From Edaphochlamys debaryana (Eukaryota > Chlorophyta > Chlorophyceae > Chlamydomonadales), in assembly GCA_016858145.1 (NCBI GenBank), contig JAEHOE010000049.1:62001-126000 (forward strand): DNA of 64,000 bases, in the 5' to 3' direction. The translations under genes were made by a program, and so were the position numbers. Below the pieces are notes generated by a model. It searched no databases. It had not been told where the DNA came from and saw only the letters and a list, made by a program, of their open reading frames with translations. Below, piece by piece: positions 11,635 to 22,900 of the stretch; within the stretch, counting starts at the first letter, position 1, and every line of letters begins with the position of its first letter.

Positions 11635-14600
11635 CCTCTCCCCCCCAGGCTCCCTCCGCCGCAGCCGCGTGGCCCTGGTGGCGGGCCTGCTGTGGCTGGG
11701 CCTCATGTACGCCTTCTGGCACCTGGGCAACTACCTGCCGGGGGTGCCGCAGGCCACCGAGGGCATATTCAGCATGAAGCAGGTGGGGGAGAGGGGGGCG
11801 GGAGGGGGGGCCGGGAGGGGGCCGGGAGGGGGCCGGGAGGGGGGGCAGGAGGGGGGTCGGGAGGGGGGCGGGGGGGAGCACGTCACGTGGGCAAGGGGGC
11901 ACGTGGGGCCCGATGGGGGGGCCACGGCGGGCGGAGGTGGGGCGCTGCAGGAGGTGGGGACACGGCGACGAGGAGCCTAGGCGGGGGCGGTGTACCGGGG
12001 CTTGGCAGAGGGGGGAATACACCATGTAAACGATAAGACCTGGTCCTGTACTCTGGGCCGCCTCCCCCCCCGTTAAATGGACGGACGCGGGCGTCTCGAG
12101 CTGAGGGTTCCGTCGGTTGTTATCCCCGTCAGTCCCGTGTGACTCCAGCCCGTACACCTTCCCCCCGCCCGCAGGCCATCAGCCGCGTGGGCGTGCTCGG
12201 CACGTGGATGATTGCCGTACTGTCCGGCTACGCGGCCGTTAGCTTCCCGTACTCGTACCTCTCGCTGTTCGTACGGCCCGTGGAGGCCTTCGAGATTGCG
12301 GCAATGGAGGAGCAGTGCCGGCAGGTGGGGGGGGGGGGGCGCAGGGGGGGGCAGAGGGTAGGAGCCCTGAGGAGCCGTGTGGGAGCCCCGTGGGGGATGG
12401 GCGAAGCACACGCAGCACTGTACTGCTTGGGTGATTCCCACACTCCAGCGTCACACCCATCCACCCCCCCCCATTCCCTAGCCTGCTCACCCCTGCTCTC
12501 CTGACCCCCACCCTCCTCCCTAGCCTGCTCACCCCTGCTCTCCTGACCCCCACCCTCCTCCCTAGCCTGCACTGCAACCACACAGGCGCATGACTCGGTG
12601 GACTCGGTGGAGGAGAAGCAGTGCCTGTCACCAGCCACGCACGCACCCACACACCCACCCTGTCCCACCCACCCACACACACACCCAGTCCTGTTTCAAA
12701 CCCACCCTGTCACAAAACACGCCCACTTTACCCGCCCGCCCCCTCCTCCCCACACAGGTGCAAGACTCGGTGGAGGAGAAGCAGCGGCGGATAGACCTCG
12801 CCCGGCAGGAGCTGGAGCGTACGGCCATCGGGCGCAAGGGCCTGGGCTCGTTCGGGTCCCTGGGCCTGGGCCTGGCCGGGGCCCTGGGCGGCGGCAGCGG
12901 GGCCCATAGCCCGGGCCTGGGCCTGGGCGGCGGCAACGGCGGCGGCGCTTCGTCTGCCGTGCTGCCCGGGGGGGCGGCTACTGGGGCCAGCCTCAGCTCG
13001 AGGCTGGGGAGTCTGGTGGGGGGCCTGGTGAGCTGGGGCCACCCCACCACCCCCGCCGACACGATCAGGGTGTTGGAGGCGGAGGTACAGTCGCTGGAGT
13101 CGCTGAGGAAGTGAGAAGGGAGGGGGGGAAGGGAGGGGAGAGGGGGGCTGAGGGGAGGTGGGAGGGGAGGTGCAGTCTCTGGGGAGCCTACGCAAGTGAG
13201 GAGCGGGAGGGAAGGGGGGGGGGGGGAAGGGAGGAAGGGGAGGGCAGCGCAGCCTTCCTCAGTCTCCCTCCCTAGAGAGCAGGCACACGGTAACGCTGTG
13301 GCTTCCACCTCCGCCCCCACCCGCTCCCCCCCAGGACCCTGTTCGTGGAGCTGTCTGAGCTCCGCTCCGAGCGCAGCCGAGCGCTGGAGTCTCGCACTCT
13401 GGCGGGGCACTGCAAGAACTTGCTGGGGTACGCCATGTCGGCATACTGCGTGTACAAGTGAGGGGGGGGGCTTGGGGAGGGGGTGGAGGGACTTGAAGGC
13501 CTGAAACAAACATGTGGGCGTGATCGGGCGAGGGCTTAGGGCAAGTGAGTGCATCAATTTGAGGGGGAGGAGTGGGATTTTGCAGAAATGGAACATTCAG
13601 TTGGTTTACCACCTCTTGCTGCCTGACTGCCTTTTCCTTGGTCTCAACCCCCTTCCCCTCTCCCTATGTCTGTCTATGTCTGCCCCCCTTTGCCTCCCCC
13701 CCCTGCCCCCAGGATGTACACCAGCCTCAAGGCCCTCATCTTTGGGGAGGACCTGGTCAGCGACACCGTGGGCAGCGCCCTCAGCTTCTTGCTGCGCCGC
13801 GTGTCCCACGGGTCCATCAACGTGGACGTAAAGCTGCTCAGCCAGGTGCGGGCGTCAGGGGTCAAGTGTGTTCGTGTGTGAGCCGGGGAAACGTAGGCGC
13901 TGCAGAAAGGCGGGTACGGGGCCAGGTGTGTAGCCCGTGTGTGAAGCTGCTCGGGTGCCAGGTGCGGGCGCGTGGGGTGGGGTACTCATCTTTGGGCAGG
14001 CTTGCTGCAGGCTTGTTGTGAGTAGACGTGTGGGGTGGAGGTGACATTGCCGAGGGGGGATCAGCCCGTTGCGTTTGAGCGTCAAGGTGGGTTACTCGCT
14101 TTGAGGCGGCTTCGCCGGGTACTTGTCCGCTCAAAACCGATATCTCCCCCACCCCACCACCCGCCTCCGCCCCTGCCTCCGCAGTACCTGACGCTGGCCT
14201 TCATCGGGGGAGTGAGCGCAATGTCGCTGAGGGGCTTCCTGAGGAACCTGAGAAAGGTGGGGCGGCAGCGGGTGGTGGTGAAGGGCCAGGACCAGATGCG
14301 CGCAATCCGGAGCCGGCCCAGCCCATCCGCGCTCTGTTTCCAGGCGCGTTGCAGCGGCGCATTGGGCCCCCTCCTCTCGCCCCCGAACCCCACACGCAAG
14401 CGCCAATCCTGGGTCCGCTTTTCCGCCCTCAATCGGCGCCCCTGAATCCCTCCGTTGCCCGCTGCACCCCCACCCACCCGCCCTTCCCCAGCTCTTCACG
14501 TTCGTGCGGGGCGCGGGCACCGCATCCTCCCTGGTGTTACTGCTCACCCAGGTGGGGAGTGGGGGGTGGGGCGGTGGGACAGGGCTGAGGGGGAGGAAGG

Positions 14601-15926
14601 TGGGAAGCGGAGGGGGCGGCCGGACGCTGCGCTTTGCCACCTGTGGTTGGGACCCTGCAGCTGGCTTTCCTGGGACCCTTTGCCTCCCTTGACTGCCTAC
14701 CACCCCTCTCCCCGGCACGAAACACACACACTGGGTCTTGCTCTTTCCGCTTTCTTGGGGCTTCTCACTTATGTAATCAGGGTCAGCACACACGCTCCCT
14801 CCCACCCCCCTCCGCCCCCCCAGGTCACGGGCTTCTACGCCGTGTCCTCGCTGCTGCTCATCCGCAAGAACGTGCCTACCGCCCCCCCCGGCACGAAACA
14901 CACACGCACGCCCCCTCCCACCCCCCTCCGCCCCCCCAGGTCACGGGCTTCTACGCCGTGTCCTCACTGCTGCTCATCCGCAAGAACGTGCCTACCGCCC
15001 CCCCCCGGCACGAAATACACACGCACGCCCCCTCCCACCCCCCTCCGCCCCCCCAGGTCACGGGCTTCTACGCCGTGTCCTCGCTGCTGCTCATCCGCAA
15101 GAACGTGCCTACCGCCCCCCCCCCCGGCACGAAACACACACGCACGCCCCCTCCCACCCGCCTCCGCCCCCCCAGGTCACGGGCTTCTACGCCGTGTCCT
15201 CACTGCTGCTCATCCGCAAGAACGTGCCTACCGCCCCCCCCCCTGGCACGAAACACACACGCACGCCCCCTCCCACCCCCCTCCGCCCCCCCAGGTCACG
15301 GGCTTCTACGCCGTGTCCTCACTGCTGCTCATCCGTAAGAACGTGCCTACCGCCCCCCCCCGGCACGAAACACACACGCACGCCCCCTCCCACCCCCCTC
15401 CGCCCCCCCAGGTCACGGGCTTCTACGCCGTGTCCTCGCTGCTGCTCATCCGCAAGAACGTGCCGCTCGCCTACCGGGCATCCATGGACGCAGCCATGGG
15501 GGGGCAGCTGGACTTCCAGTTCTTCCACAGGTATGAAACAGAGTTCACGGTATCGTGCCCTATGTGTTGCCCCGTGTTTGTTGTTAAGGGTAGGAAACAG
15601 AGCTCATTGTATCGGGCGTTTGCCCTATGTATGGTTGTGAAGCATGAGTATGGGAGGAGAGGAAAGCGGGGAGGGCACGCTAGGGAGTACCGGGCACCCG
15701 GGGCACCCATTGCTGAACATTGCAGTACAGATACGCTCCAGCTCAGCTCCCCGCTCATCCCTGCCTACCCCGGCCGCCCAGGTGGTTCAACGGGCTGTTC
15801 ATCGCCTCGGCGCTTGTAACGTTTCTACTGCTGTACGGGCAGTACCAATCGCACAAGTACGACAGCCTGGAGCTGCTACCAACCACCAACGCGCCACGCT
15901 TCAAGGGCCGCATCTCGTCACGATGA
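10716..15926 (+). CDS. GTG1: GPCR-type G protein / Golgi pH regulator (GTG1/COLD1/GPHR family)
   Basis: Polytopic membrane protein of the GPHR/GTG/COLD1 family, described as a Golgi anion channel in animals and as a GPCR-type G protein in plants. Exons: 10716-10987, 11250-11350, 11649-11782, 12175-12324, 12758-13110, 13335-13457, 13713-13845, 14185-14256, 14492-14551, 15412-15530, 15782-15926; they join to 553 codons without a break. Family landmarks in order: FGVGWWFLDRSLYNHLEEK, LSCNFIILVLFEIVDV, GVLPYYHCYRLL, LSGYAAVSFPYSYLSLFVRP, a coiled-coil loop with SVEEKQRRIDLARQELE, NLLGYAMSAYCVYKM, LLIRKNV and FFHRWFNGLFIASALVTFLL. It is longer than the roughly 470-aa plant members because of a Gly/Leu-rich insert in the large loop (about residues 240-330). 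Exon 10 is preceded by five decayed copies of its own 5' end (see repeat). Subcellular site is inferred from family only. Confidence 0.92.
11583..11634. repeat. (AC)n/CACCC microsatellite in GPHR intron 2
   Basis: Cytosine-rich tract followed by (CA)n just before the acceptor of exon 3. It forms part of the polypyrimidine-like lead-in typical of these introns. Confidence 0.8.
11777..11880. repeat. Purine-rich GGGAGGGGGCC minisatellite in GPHR intron 3
   Basis: Tandem imperfect units of about 10-12 bases (gggagggggccgg / gggaggggggc) start at the donor of exon 3. The runs of G could form G-quadruplexes in the transcript; that is inference. Confidence 0.75.
12476..12570. repeat. 42-bp tandem repeat in GPHR intron 4
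   Basis: Two nearly perfect copies, plus the start of a third, of a unit running from ccctagcctgctcaccc through tctcctgacccccacc. It lies directly before the first exon-edge echo (12586). Confidence 0.85.
12581..12621 (+). repeat. Echo of GPHR exon 5 start inside intron 4
   Basis: Repeats the acceptor and first codons of exon 5 (12751-12786): cacag, then a variant coding for DSVEEKQ with one extra internal GACTCGGTG. It breaks off without a donor. Reading from it into the true exon would shift frame. Confidence 0.85.
13163..13213 (+). repeat. Echo of GPHR exon 5 end and donor inside intron 5
   Basis: About 50 bp resembling 13081-13130, the end of exon 5 plus its GTGAG donor and the G-rich intron start. 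The copy keeps a good donor (cgcaa|gtgagg) but is 85 nt downstream and out of frame. Confidence 0.8.
13939..13978 (+). repeat. Echo of GPHR exon 7 end and donor inside intron 7
   Basis: Resembles 13827-13864: aagctgctc, a few changed bases, then ccaggtgcgggcg and a G-rich start. The donor is kept (gtgcgg), 116 nt downstream and out of frame. Confidence 0.75.
14793..15479 (+). repeat. Six-copy tandem array of an intron end plus exon start in GPHR
   Basis: The 3' end of intron 9 and the first ~50 nt of exon 10 are repeated in tandem. Exon-like starts (GTCACGGGCTTC) stand at 14824, 14940, 15057, 15176, 15295 and 15412, so the period is 116-119 nt. Each unit has a C-rich tract and CAG acceptor, the codons for VTGFYAVSSLLLIRKNV, then a GC-rich filler containing cggcacgaaacacacacgc. 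Only the last copy runs on into the family sequence (PLAYRASMDAAMGG). Copies are almost identical, so the array is young or homogenised. Confidence 0.97.
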
Positions 15927-16944
15927 CAAAGGCTGCCGTACCGTACGGCGGCGCGAGGTGCTGTACGGCAGGCACGGGCCGTACCCTTCCTCCATCACGA
16001 GGCCGGGGGCATGTACTCTGGAGTGCATGCTTCTGGGAAGGGACGGGGGGAAGCGAGAGGAGGCGGGCGGAGGCAAGGCTGAAATAAGGTGCAGGAGCAG
16101 CATGGCACCCCTCGGACTGCGTCACAGCACATCCGCAGCAGCGGGGCAGAGGGAAGTAAGCCGGCAGGCACGTGCGCGGACAGTCGGCCTCGGTCTGTCT
16201 GTCGGGCTTCGGAGCGTTCAGAGAGGTTGACTAGGGCAAGAGTGCATTGCCGTCTAGAGCTGTGCAGGCCCGCAACTGATTGGGGCATCGGGGCCGACCC
16301 TTGGCTGCCGGGGCCCGGCAGGGAAGCCATGTGGACATGGCAGGACACTGGAGGAAGCGACGCCCGCGGATGGGACTGGGCGGTCGCAGTGACGGAGGGG
16401 TAAAGTTGGCTCCTTGCGAGTCGTGCAGGCCATCGCCCTGTGCGGCTGAGGCCATACTGGCATTTGGCAAGGGTGATGGCAGGGGAGTGATGGAGTACTG
16501 TGCGGGTGCGGAGCGGTGCAGATGTGCACATGTTGGGGAAGGGATGTGGGGGCAGGACTGAGGGGCAGGCTCGGAAGACTGCGGGACAGAAGCTGAGGAG
16601 TGAGGACTGCACGAGGAGGCCGGCGTCATGGATGTCGCCAAGCGCGTGTTGCGAATTGTTAACGTGGAGAGAAGAGGATGAGTCCAAGCGGGATGCAACC
16701 TCGTGTAGAAATAGTGTATTGGGGGGCTTCTGCCGGGCTTAGGCAGGAGCCTGCTCTCGGGCTGGTGGGCTTCCGGAGTGTCGTTTCAGGGGGTGTCCCC
16801 GCGACCTTTGGGCTTCCGTTCGCGCGACCTTGCCAGCTGAAAATCCTACATTTGACGGGTGTAATATGTCATACCTACTTCTTGCGTTCTGATTAAGCTG
16901 GCCGAACTTGCTCGCAGAACTGAGCGACTGCACGGTCGGCGCGA
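15927..16944. other. Intergenic GPHR / HAP2
   Basis: About 1.0 kb between two same-strand genes. The only TGTAA I find after the GPHR stop is at 16860, 81 bp before the HAP2 start codon. The GPHR 3' UTR may therefore fill almost the entire gap and contain the HAP2 promoter. No other gene seen. Confidence 0.55.
16860..16864 (+). terminator. Candidate poly(A) signal TGTAA (GPHR)
   Basis: TGTAA is the usual volvocine poly(A) signal. This is the first one on the plus strand after the GPHR stop codon (15926). The assignment is an inference from position. Confidence 0.4.
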
Positions 16945-19900
16945 ATGCGCGAGCGGCGCCTCGCGCTGGCAAGTTCGACTAGTCTTGCCATAATGCTTCT
17001 TACTGTTGGTGCTGGCGTCGCGCGAGGCGAGGTGCTCGCGACTGGTCGGCTGGAGAAATGCGTCGCGGATGGCACGACTGAGGTAAGCAGCGCCCTCTCT
17101 TGCACCGACAGATTTCATGCACATACAGTGCTCACTGCTGCTTCTCGCGCGCGCAGGAGCTGCAATGCGCCAACAAGGTGGTCGTCACGCTCACCGTGGG
17201 CAATGGCCAGAGCCTGCGCACGGAGCAGCTCGAGTTCTCTCTGAGCTGCGTCAACAGGTGATAAGTCTCTACCAAGGGAGGAACACGGGGATAGTCCTTG
17301 CGTGAGCAAGGCAACCAGGTTGACCCCGTGTTGGTGGGGGTGGTGGGGGGCGGGCGAAGCGCCTCGCGGGCCCGCCTCCCCGCCCCTCCCCGCCTCACCA
17401 AGCGTGTATCCTCTTGCCCTTCCGACCCCACCCAAACCCCACCCGAACCCTCCCCGTCCCCACCGCTCCCCGCAGCCCAACGGGCCAGTGCCCCTGCCCC
17501 TGCAACGCCGCGTCGGACCCCTCCTGCGCCTGCCGCGACCTGGCCGCGCCCCTGCGCGTGTCCCTCACCAAGTCCCCGCTGTGGGCCTCCTACCCACTGC
17601 AATACCTGCAGGTGGGGCGGCGGGAGGAGGGTGTTGGTGCGGCCGGCCATCTGTTCCGAGCGTGGGGCTCGGGCAGGGGGCTGGCGGGAGAGGAGGCGCA
17701 GGCGGGGCACAGGTAGGACGGGCGTGCGAAGCTGCGAACCGCCAGTGCGCATGCGAAAGCCACAGCGTGCTGACACGGGCCCCCTACTGCGTTACCGCAG
17801 AACTTCAACTGGAAGCCGTTGGAGGTGGTTCTGCGCCCCAGCAACAAGCAGTGCAAGGTGGTTGGCGGTTGGGGGTTGGGAGTTGGGGGATGGGGTTGAG
17901 AGTTGGGCGGCGGATGGGGCGGGTGTGCCGGAGCAAAGCCCTCCTCCCGGCTCCAGCACCCTCCCCCCAGCAAGGGTGTCGGGACCTGAGGAGGGGCACG
18001 GGGAGAAGCCGACGAAGCAGCTGTGCCCTTCCCACCCCTCCTCCTTGCCCCCTCCCCTTCCCCTGTCAGTCCGGTGACTGGGAGGAGGAGCCCACGTGCG
18101 GCTGGTTCGTACAGGCGGGCGCACGCGTGCCCGACAGCCAGGGCTTCTGCTGCGAGTGCAGCTCCGACCTCATCTGGGACGACACCTTCGGCAGCACCAA
18201 GGAGCGCACGTGCGTACGGCATCCGTACGGCATCTGTACGGCACGAAGCACGGGGGGCTCGGGAGTCCGGTTGGGGCACAGCGCGTGTGTATGGTTGGAC
18301 GGCTGGACCAGGCGGAACTGGGACCTTTGCACTGAGTCAGCCTGTCACGCTCGAAAACCCGCACACGCCCATACACACACGCCCTCCCCTTTCCCCCCGC
18401 CCCTTCCCCCCTCTTCCCCCCCCCCAGGCGCGCCAACCTGGACTGCGACTTCTTCACCGACCCCCTGGACATCCTGCTGGGGCGGGTGCCCGTGTCGGCG
18501 CACTGCCTCACCTTCGACCCCACCTGGTACAGCGTGAGTGCGGGGGGGGAGGGAGTACTTGGGGAAGGGTCGGGGCAGGGTGCATGCAGGGATTTTGGGG
18601 AGAGAGAGATTCTGGAGAGCGGAAGGAGAGAAGGAGCGGCAGCCAGGTGGGGTTGGGGCGAAGGAGGGGAGGAGAGGGCGTGTGTATGGACACACTGGTG
18701 CAGCGTGAGCGCGGGAATGGGGGGAGGGGGGTATCGGCACTTGAGGAAGGGTCGGGGTAGGGTGCAGGGGTGCAGGGTGCATAGGATCCCCGTCCCACTA
18801 GACTGCACCTCCCTCGGCCCGGCCCCCACCTCCCACCGCCTCAGGGCTATGAGCTGGGCGCGGCAGCCCTACAGTTCAACATCGACATCACCATAGAGGT
18901 GAGGCCCACCCTGTTGAAGCTGTACAGCTGTCTCCTTAGCCCTATATAGCCCTGCATTGCCCTACATTGCCCTACATAGCCCTACATAGCCCTACATACC
19001 CCTATGCAGCCCTATATAACCCTACATACCCCTATGCAGCCCTATATAGCCCCATATAGCCCTATATAGCCCTATACAGCCCTATACAGCCCTCTACAGC
19101 CCTATACAGCCCTGTATAGCCCTACATAGCCCTATATGGCCCTGTATAGCCCTACATACCCCTATGCAGCCCTATATAGCCCTACATACCCCTATGCAGC
19201 CCTATATAGCCCTATATAGCCCTACATAGCCCTACATAGCCCTACATAGCCCTATATAGCCCTACATAGCCCTATATAGCCCTATATAGCCCTACATAGC
19301 CCTACATACCCCTATGCAGCCCTATATAGCCCTATATAGCCCTACTTGCCCTCATGCGCCGTGCCGTGCAGGTCCCCTCCGCCTCTGCCGTCTCCTCACC
19401 CCCGCCGCCCCCCTCCGGAGGCGCCTCCAACCGCACCGCGCCGCCCCAGGGGGCCGCCTCTTCGCCCTCGCCCTCCTCCTCCTCCTCCGCCTCCTCTGCT
19501 GCCACGACGGAGGTCATTCGGCTGAGCCCCTCGGTGCCTGTGGCGGTCAGCTCGGGGCGGCAGGTGGCGGCGAGGCTGGTGGGGGACCTAGCCATGTACA
19601 CACAGCTCCCCGCCATCAGGTGTGGGTGGTCCCAAAGGGCTGGGGGGACATGGTTACCGCAAGGGAAGGGAAGGATCAGGATCAGCAGGATAGGCGGGGG
19701 TCAGCCCCGGGTGCCCGCGCCTGGATCTTTTATCCGTGTGGGGAGAGGACAGACGCAAGGCCAACGCAATGGGTTTACAATTGCCGTGAACGCAACGGAG
19801 ATAGTATCTACAATTTAAACCTCCTCCCATTCCCTCCGCTCCCCCCCCCCCCCGCAGCAACCAGGTGCTCATGATCCCGCAGCCGCCCGTCGGCGCCTCC

Positions 19901-22900
19901 GGCAACCCCCTGGCTGCCGTACTGGGGACCAACCGCTCCGCGTGGCTGCTGCTGGACCGTACGGCACTCAGCCTCGACGGTGCGGGCTCAGGGGGTGTGG
20001 GGGTATGGGGGTATGGGCCCTCAGCCCTCGACGGTGGGGGTGGGGTGCAAGGCACGCACAGGGATCCATAAGGGGGGTAAGCCCTCGGTTTTGAGGGCAC
20101 TCCGTCATACTCCAAGAAGAGGCCCTAAGCATGGGGGAAAGCCCCAACGCAGGGATGGTGGCCCCTAACCAAGTAACCATCCTCGCGGCCCTGGCCTCCT
20201 GACCTGACGCGCACGCTCGACTGCCTCGGCCGCCGGCCCACGCACACCCCGGACCCACTTATTTGCCCTCCCGCGATCGCCCTCGCCCCCCCAGGCGGGG
20301 ACTGCAACAAGGTGGGCACATCCTTCTCCGCCTTCCGCCACCAACCCGACGGCTGCGCGCGGGCCCCCCAGGTGAGGGCCGGCCCCCTCCTGACCTCCAC
20401 CTCTTCCACCGCCAGGCACTGGCGGCCCAGAACTAGATCCGGTCAGCTCAGCCTCATTCAGCATAACCGCGGACCATGGCATGCCCATCCACATCCTCTG
20501 GCCTCTCACCCTCCTTCCCTCCTCACTTCAATCCTCCCCTGCACCCCCATCCTCTGCCCGCCTTTCGCCTATCAACCAGACCTGTCTGTCGGGTCAGCTC
20601 AAGGGCCTGTGGGAGGCCTCACCCTATTTCTGACCCTTAGCCTCCCCCCTCACCCCCCACCCTTGCCTCGTCCCTTTCCCCTTCCCTCCCTCCCCCTCAG
20701 ACCTGCCTGTCGGGTCAGCTCAAGGACCTGTGGGAGGCCGACCTCAAGCGCATCGCCGACGGCCGAGTACCCCAGTCCATGGTGACACGCTTCACGGGGG
20801 GCGGTGACACCACGGTGCGTGGAGTGGGGGAAGGGTGCCATGGGGGGCATGGGGGAGGGCCGGGAGGGTGCACACGTGCCCACATGTGCCTTATGTGCAC
20901 CTCAGCGCAGTCCTCCGTCTCCGCCAACATCACAGTCGTGAGCAGTGTTCTCATTAACAACGCAACGCTTCCCTCAACAAGCCACCCCACCCTGCCTACG
21001 CTGCGCAACCTACAACCACACCCACACACCTGCCTCCCCACCCCCTTCCCACCCCCGCAGCTCAACTCCTTCTCCGGCGGGCCGCTGTCCTTTGCGCTGC
21101 CCGTCACCAGCCAGTCCCAGTCGCTGGTAACTCTGTCGGTGGCGGCGGACGGGGTGCGGCTGGTCACCAACCGCAGCCCGGGCAAGGTGGGGGGGGGGGT
21201 GCGCGTGGGGTGCGTGGAAGGTGGGGGGCTCACGGGGCCGGGGGCGGGGGTGAGGGGCACGAGGGGCGGGGTTTCCAACCACCTACCTACCGCCTTCCCT
21301 CTCCCTGCCCACCCCGCACCCACAACCAGATCCTCGGTGCGACCGTGTGTCGCTTCGCCGACACAGCCTGCGGCGGGTTCGAGGCGGGCGCGTCACGTGG
21401 TTTCATCCGGGCCAACGTGTCAAACACGGGCAAGCTGGATTCGGACTACACACTCACGGTGACTAATTGCTCGTCCAACATAAGGCCCGTGGAGGCGCGG
21501 GCGCTGGCGGTGCCGGCAGGTGGGCCGGGCCGGAGTTCCTGGAGGATGCATGTGCGGGAGGATACATGTGGGGAGAGGTAGGAGAGGTGAGGTTGGGGAG
21601 TGTGCCCCGCCTGGGGTGTGCCGCAGCCAACGAGTGACGGCCTCCTTCCCCGCCCCCCAGGCGGTACGGTCAGTCTGGAGCCGCCTATTGAGCTGTACGT
21701 CGAGGATACGGCGGCGGCGCCCAACCGCACGTGCTGGATCGTACTGTACGACTCAGTGGTGGGTGGGGTGGGATCACGACCTAACACCTACTTGCCCGCC
21801 TTCACCCGTAGCTATCCAAGCCTCGTACCCCCCTCCGGCCCCCTGGCCGCCCCTGCTACCCCCCTGCCCCAACCCCATCCGCTTTCCATGGCGCCGTCAC
21901 CGACTCGCTCCTGCCTCCCCTCTCCCCCCTTGTACAACCATGCCTCCCCCCTCCCTCTCCCCTCCCCCCTCTCTCTCCCCCCCTCTCCCCCCCTCCCCCT
22001 CGGTGCGCATCGGGCTCGCTGGCTGCCGCCGAACCTTCTCTGAGACTACGGTTCGCGCAATTCGTCAAGCGATCTTCCCCCCCGCTCCCCCAGGGCGCCG
22101 TCACCGACTCCTTCCTACTCGCCTTCTACACCAACGCCACCCGCCTCGACCCCACCCCCACGGGGGGGTACAACGGCACGGGCGACGGAGCGGGCGTCAA
22201 GCGCAACGCCACGGACTGCTCCCTGGTATGGGGGGTGGGTGAGGGGGGGCGGTTGGGGGGTTGGGGGTGGGGTGTGAGGGGGTTGGGGGAAGGGGGGGCG
22301 GGAGGACGGGGGAGCAGCTTCCTGGTGCGTGTGTGAAGGGCTGCTCAAGTAAGCCGAGGGAAAATAGGCCGCCGAGGCCCGCAACAGGCAGCTCCGCAAC
22401 AGACTGGTGCGTGCGTGATGGGGGTGGGGTGGGGAATGTGGGGTACTAGAGGCAAGCATCACCGCCATGCTTCCTGTAATTCCGCCTTGCCCACTCCGCT
22501 TGCCACCCTCTCAAGGTCCTAAGACCACAATCCACAATCCACAACCCGCACCCCAAACCTCTAATTCCCCCAGGCCTGCAGCAACCCGGTGGACGTGTTT
22601 TGCTTCGTCACGCGCCGCTGCTGGTCCAAGCTGGGCCGCCTGCTGGGGGTCCTGGGCGGGGCCCTGCTGGGCCTGGGCCTGCTGGCGGTTGCGCTCAAGT
22701 TCGGTTGGTTGGCGAGCCTCTTCAGCTCCTGCTGTGGCGGCGGCGGCGGCGGCGGCGCGACTGGCGGCGGCGGCGGGGGAATTCCGTACTTGGGCAGCGG
22801 GGCCGCGGCGGCGGCGAGTGCAGGTGCGAATGACAGACAGCGGAACGGAGTGCAGGGGAGTGGGGAAGGGGGAGGGGGGTGTTGTGGCCGGTCGGCGGCG

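Noticed and set aside
14455..15819. 454-codon open frame across the GPHR repeat array
   Set aside because: It runs through introns and repeat filler. It is open mainly because the filler is C-rich and lacks T-starting stops. Only parts (copies 1, 5, 6) coincide with the GPHR frame; not called as a separate gene.
18937..19350. Interstitial telomere repeat
   Set aside because: The unit is a decamer CCCTAYATAG, not the Chlamydomonas-type TTTTAGGG octamer; treated as a minisatellite.
18937..19350. CRISPR array
   Set aside because: Pure short tandem units without spacers, inside an intron of a eukaryotic gene.
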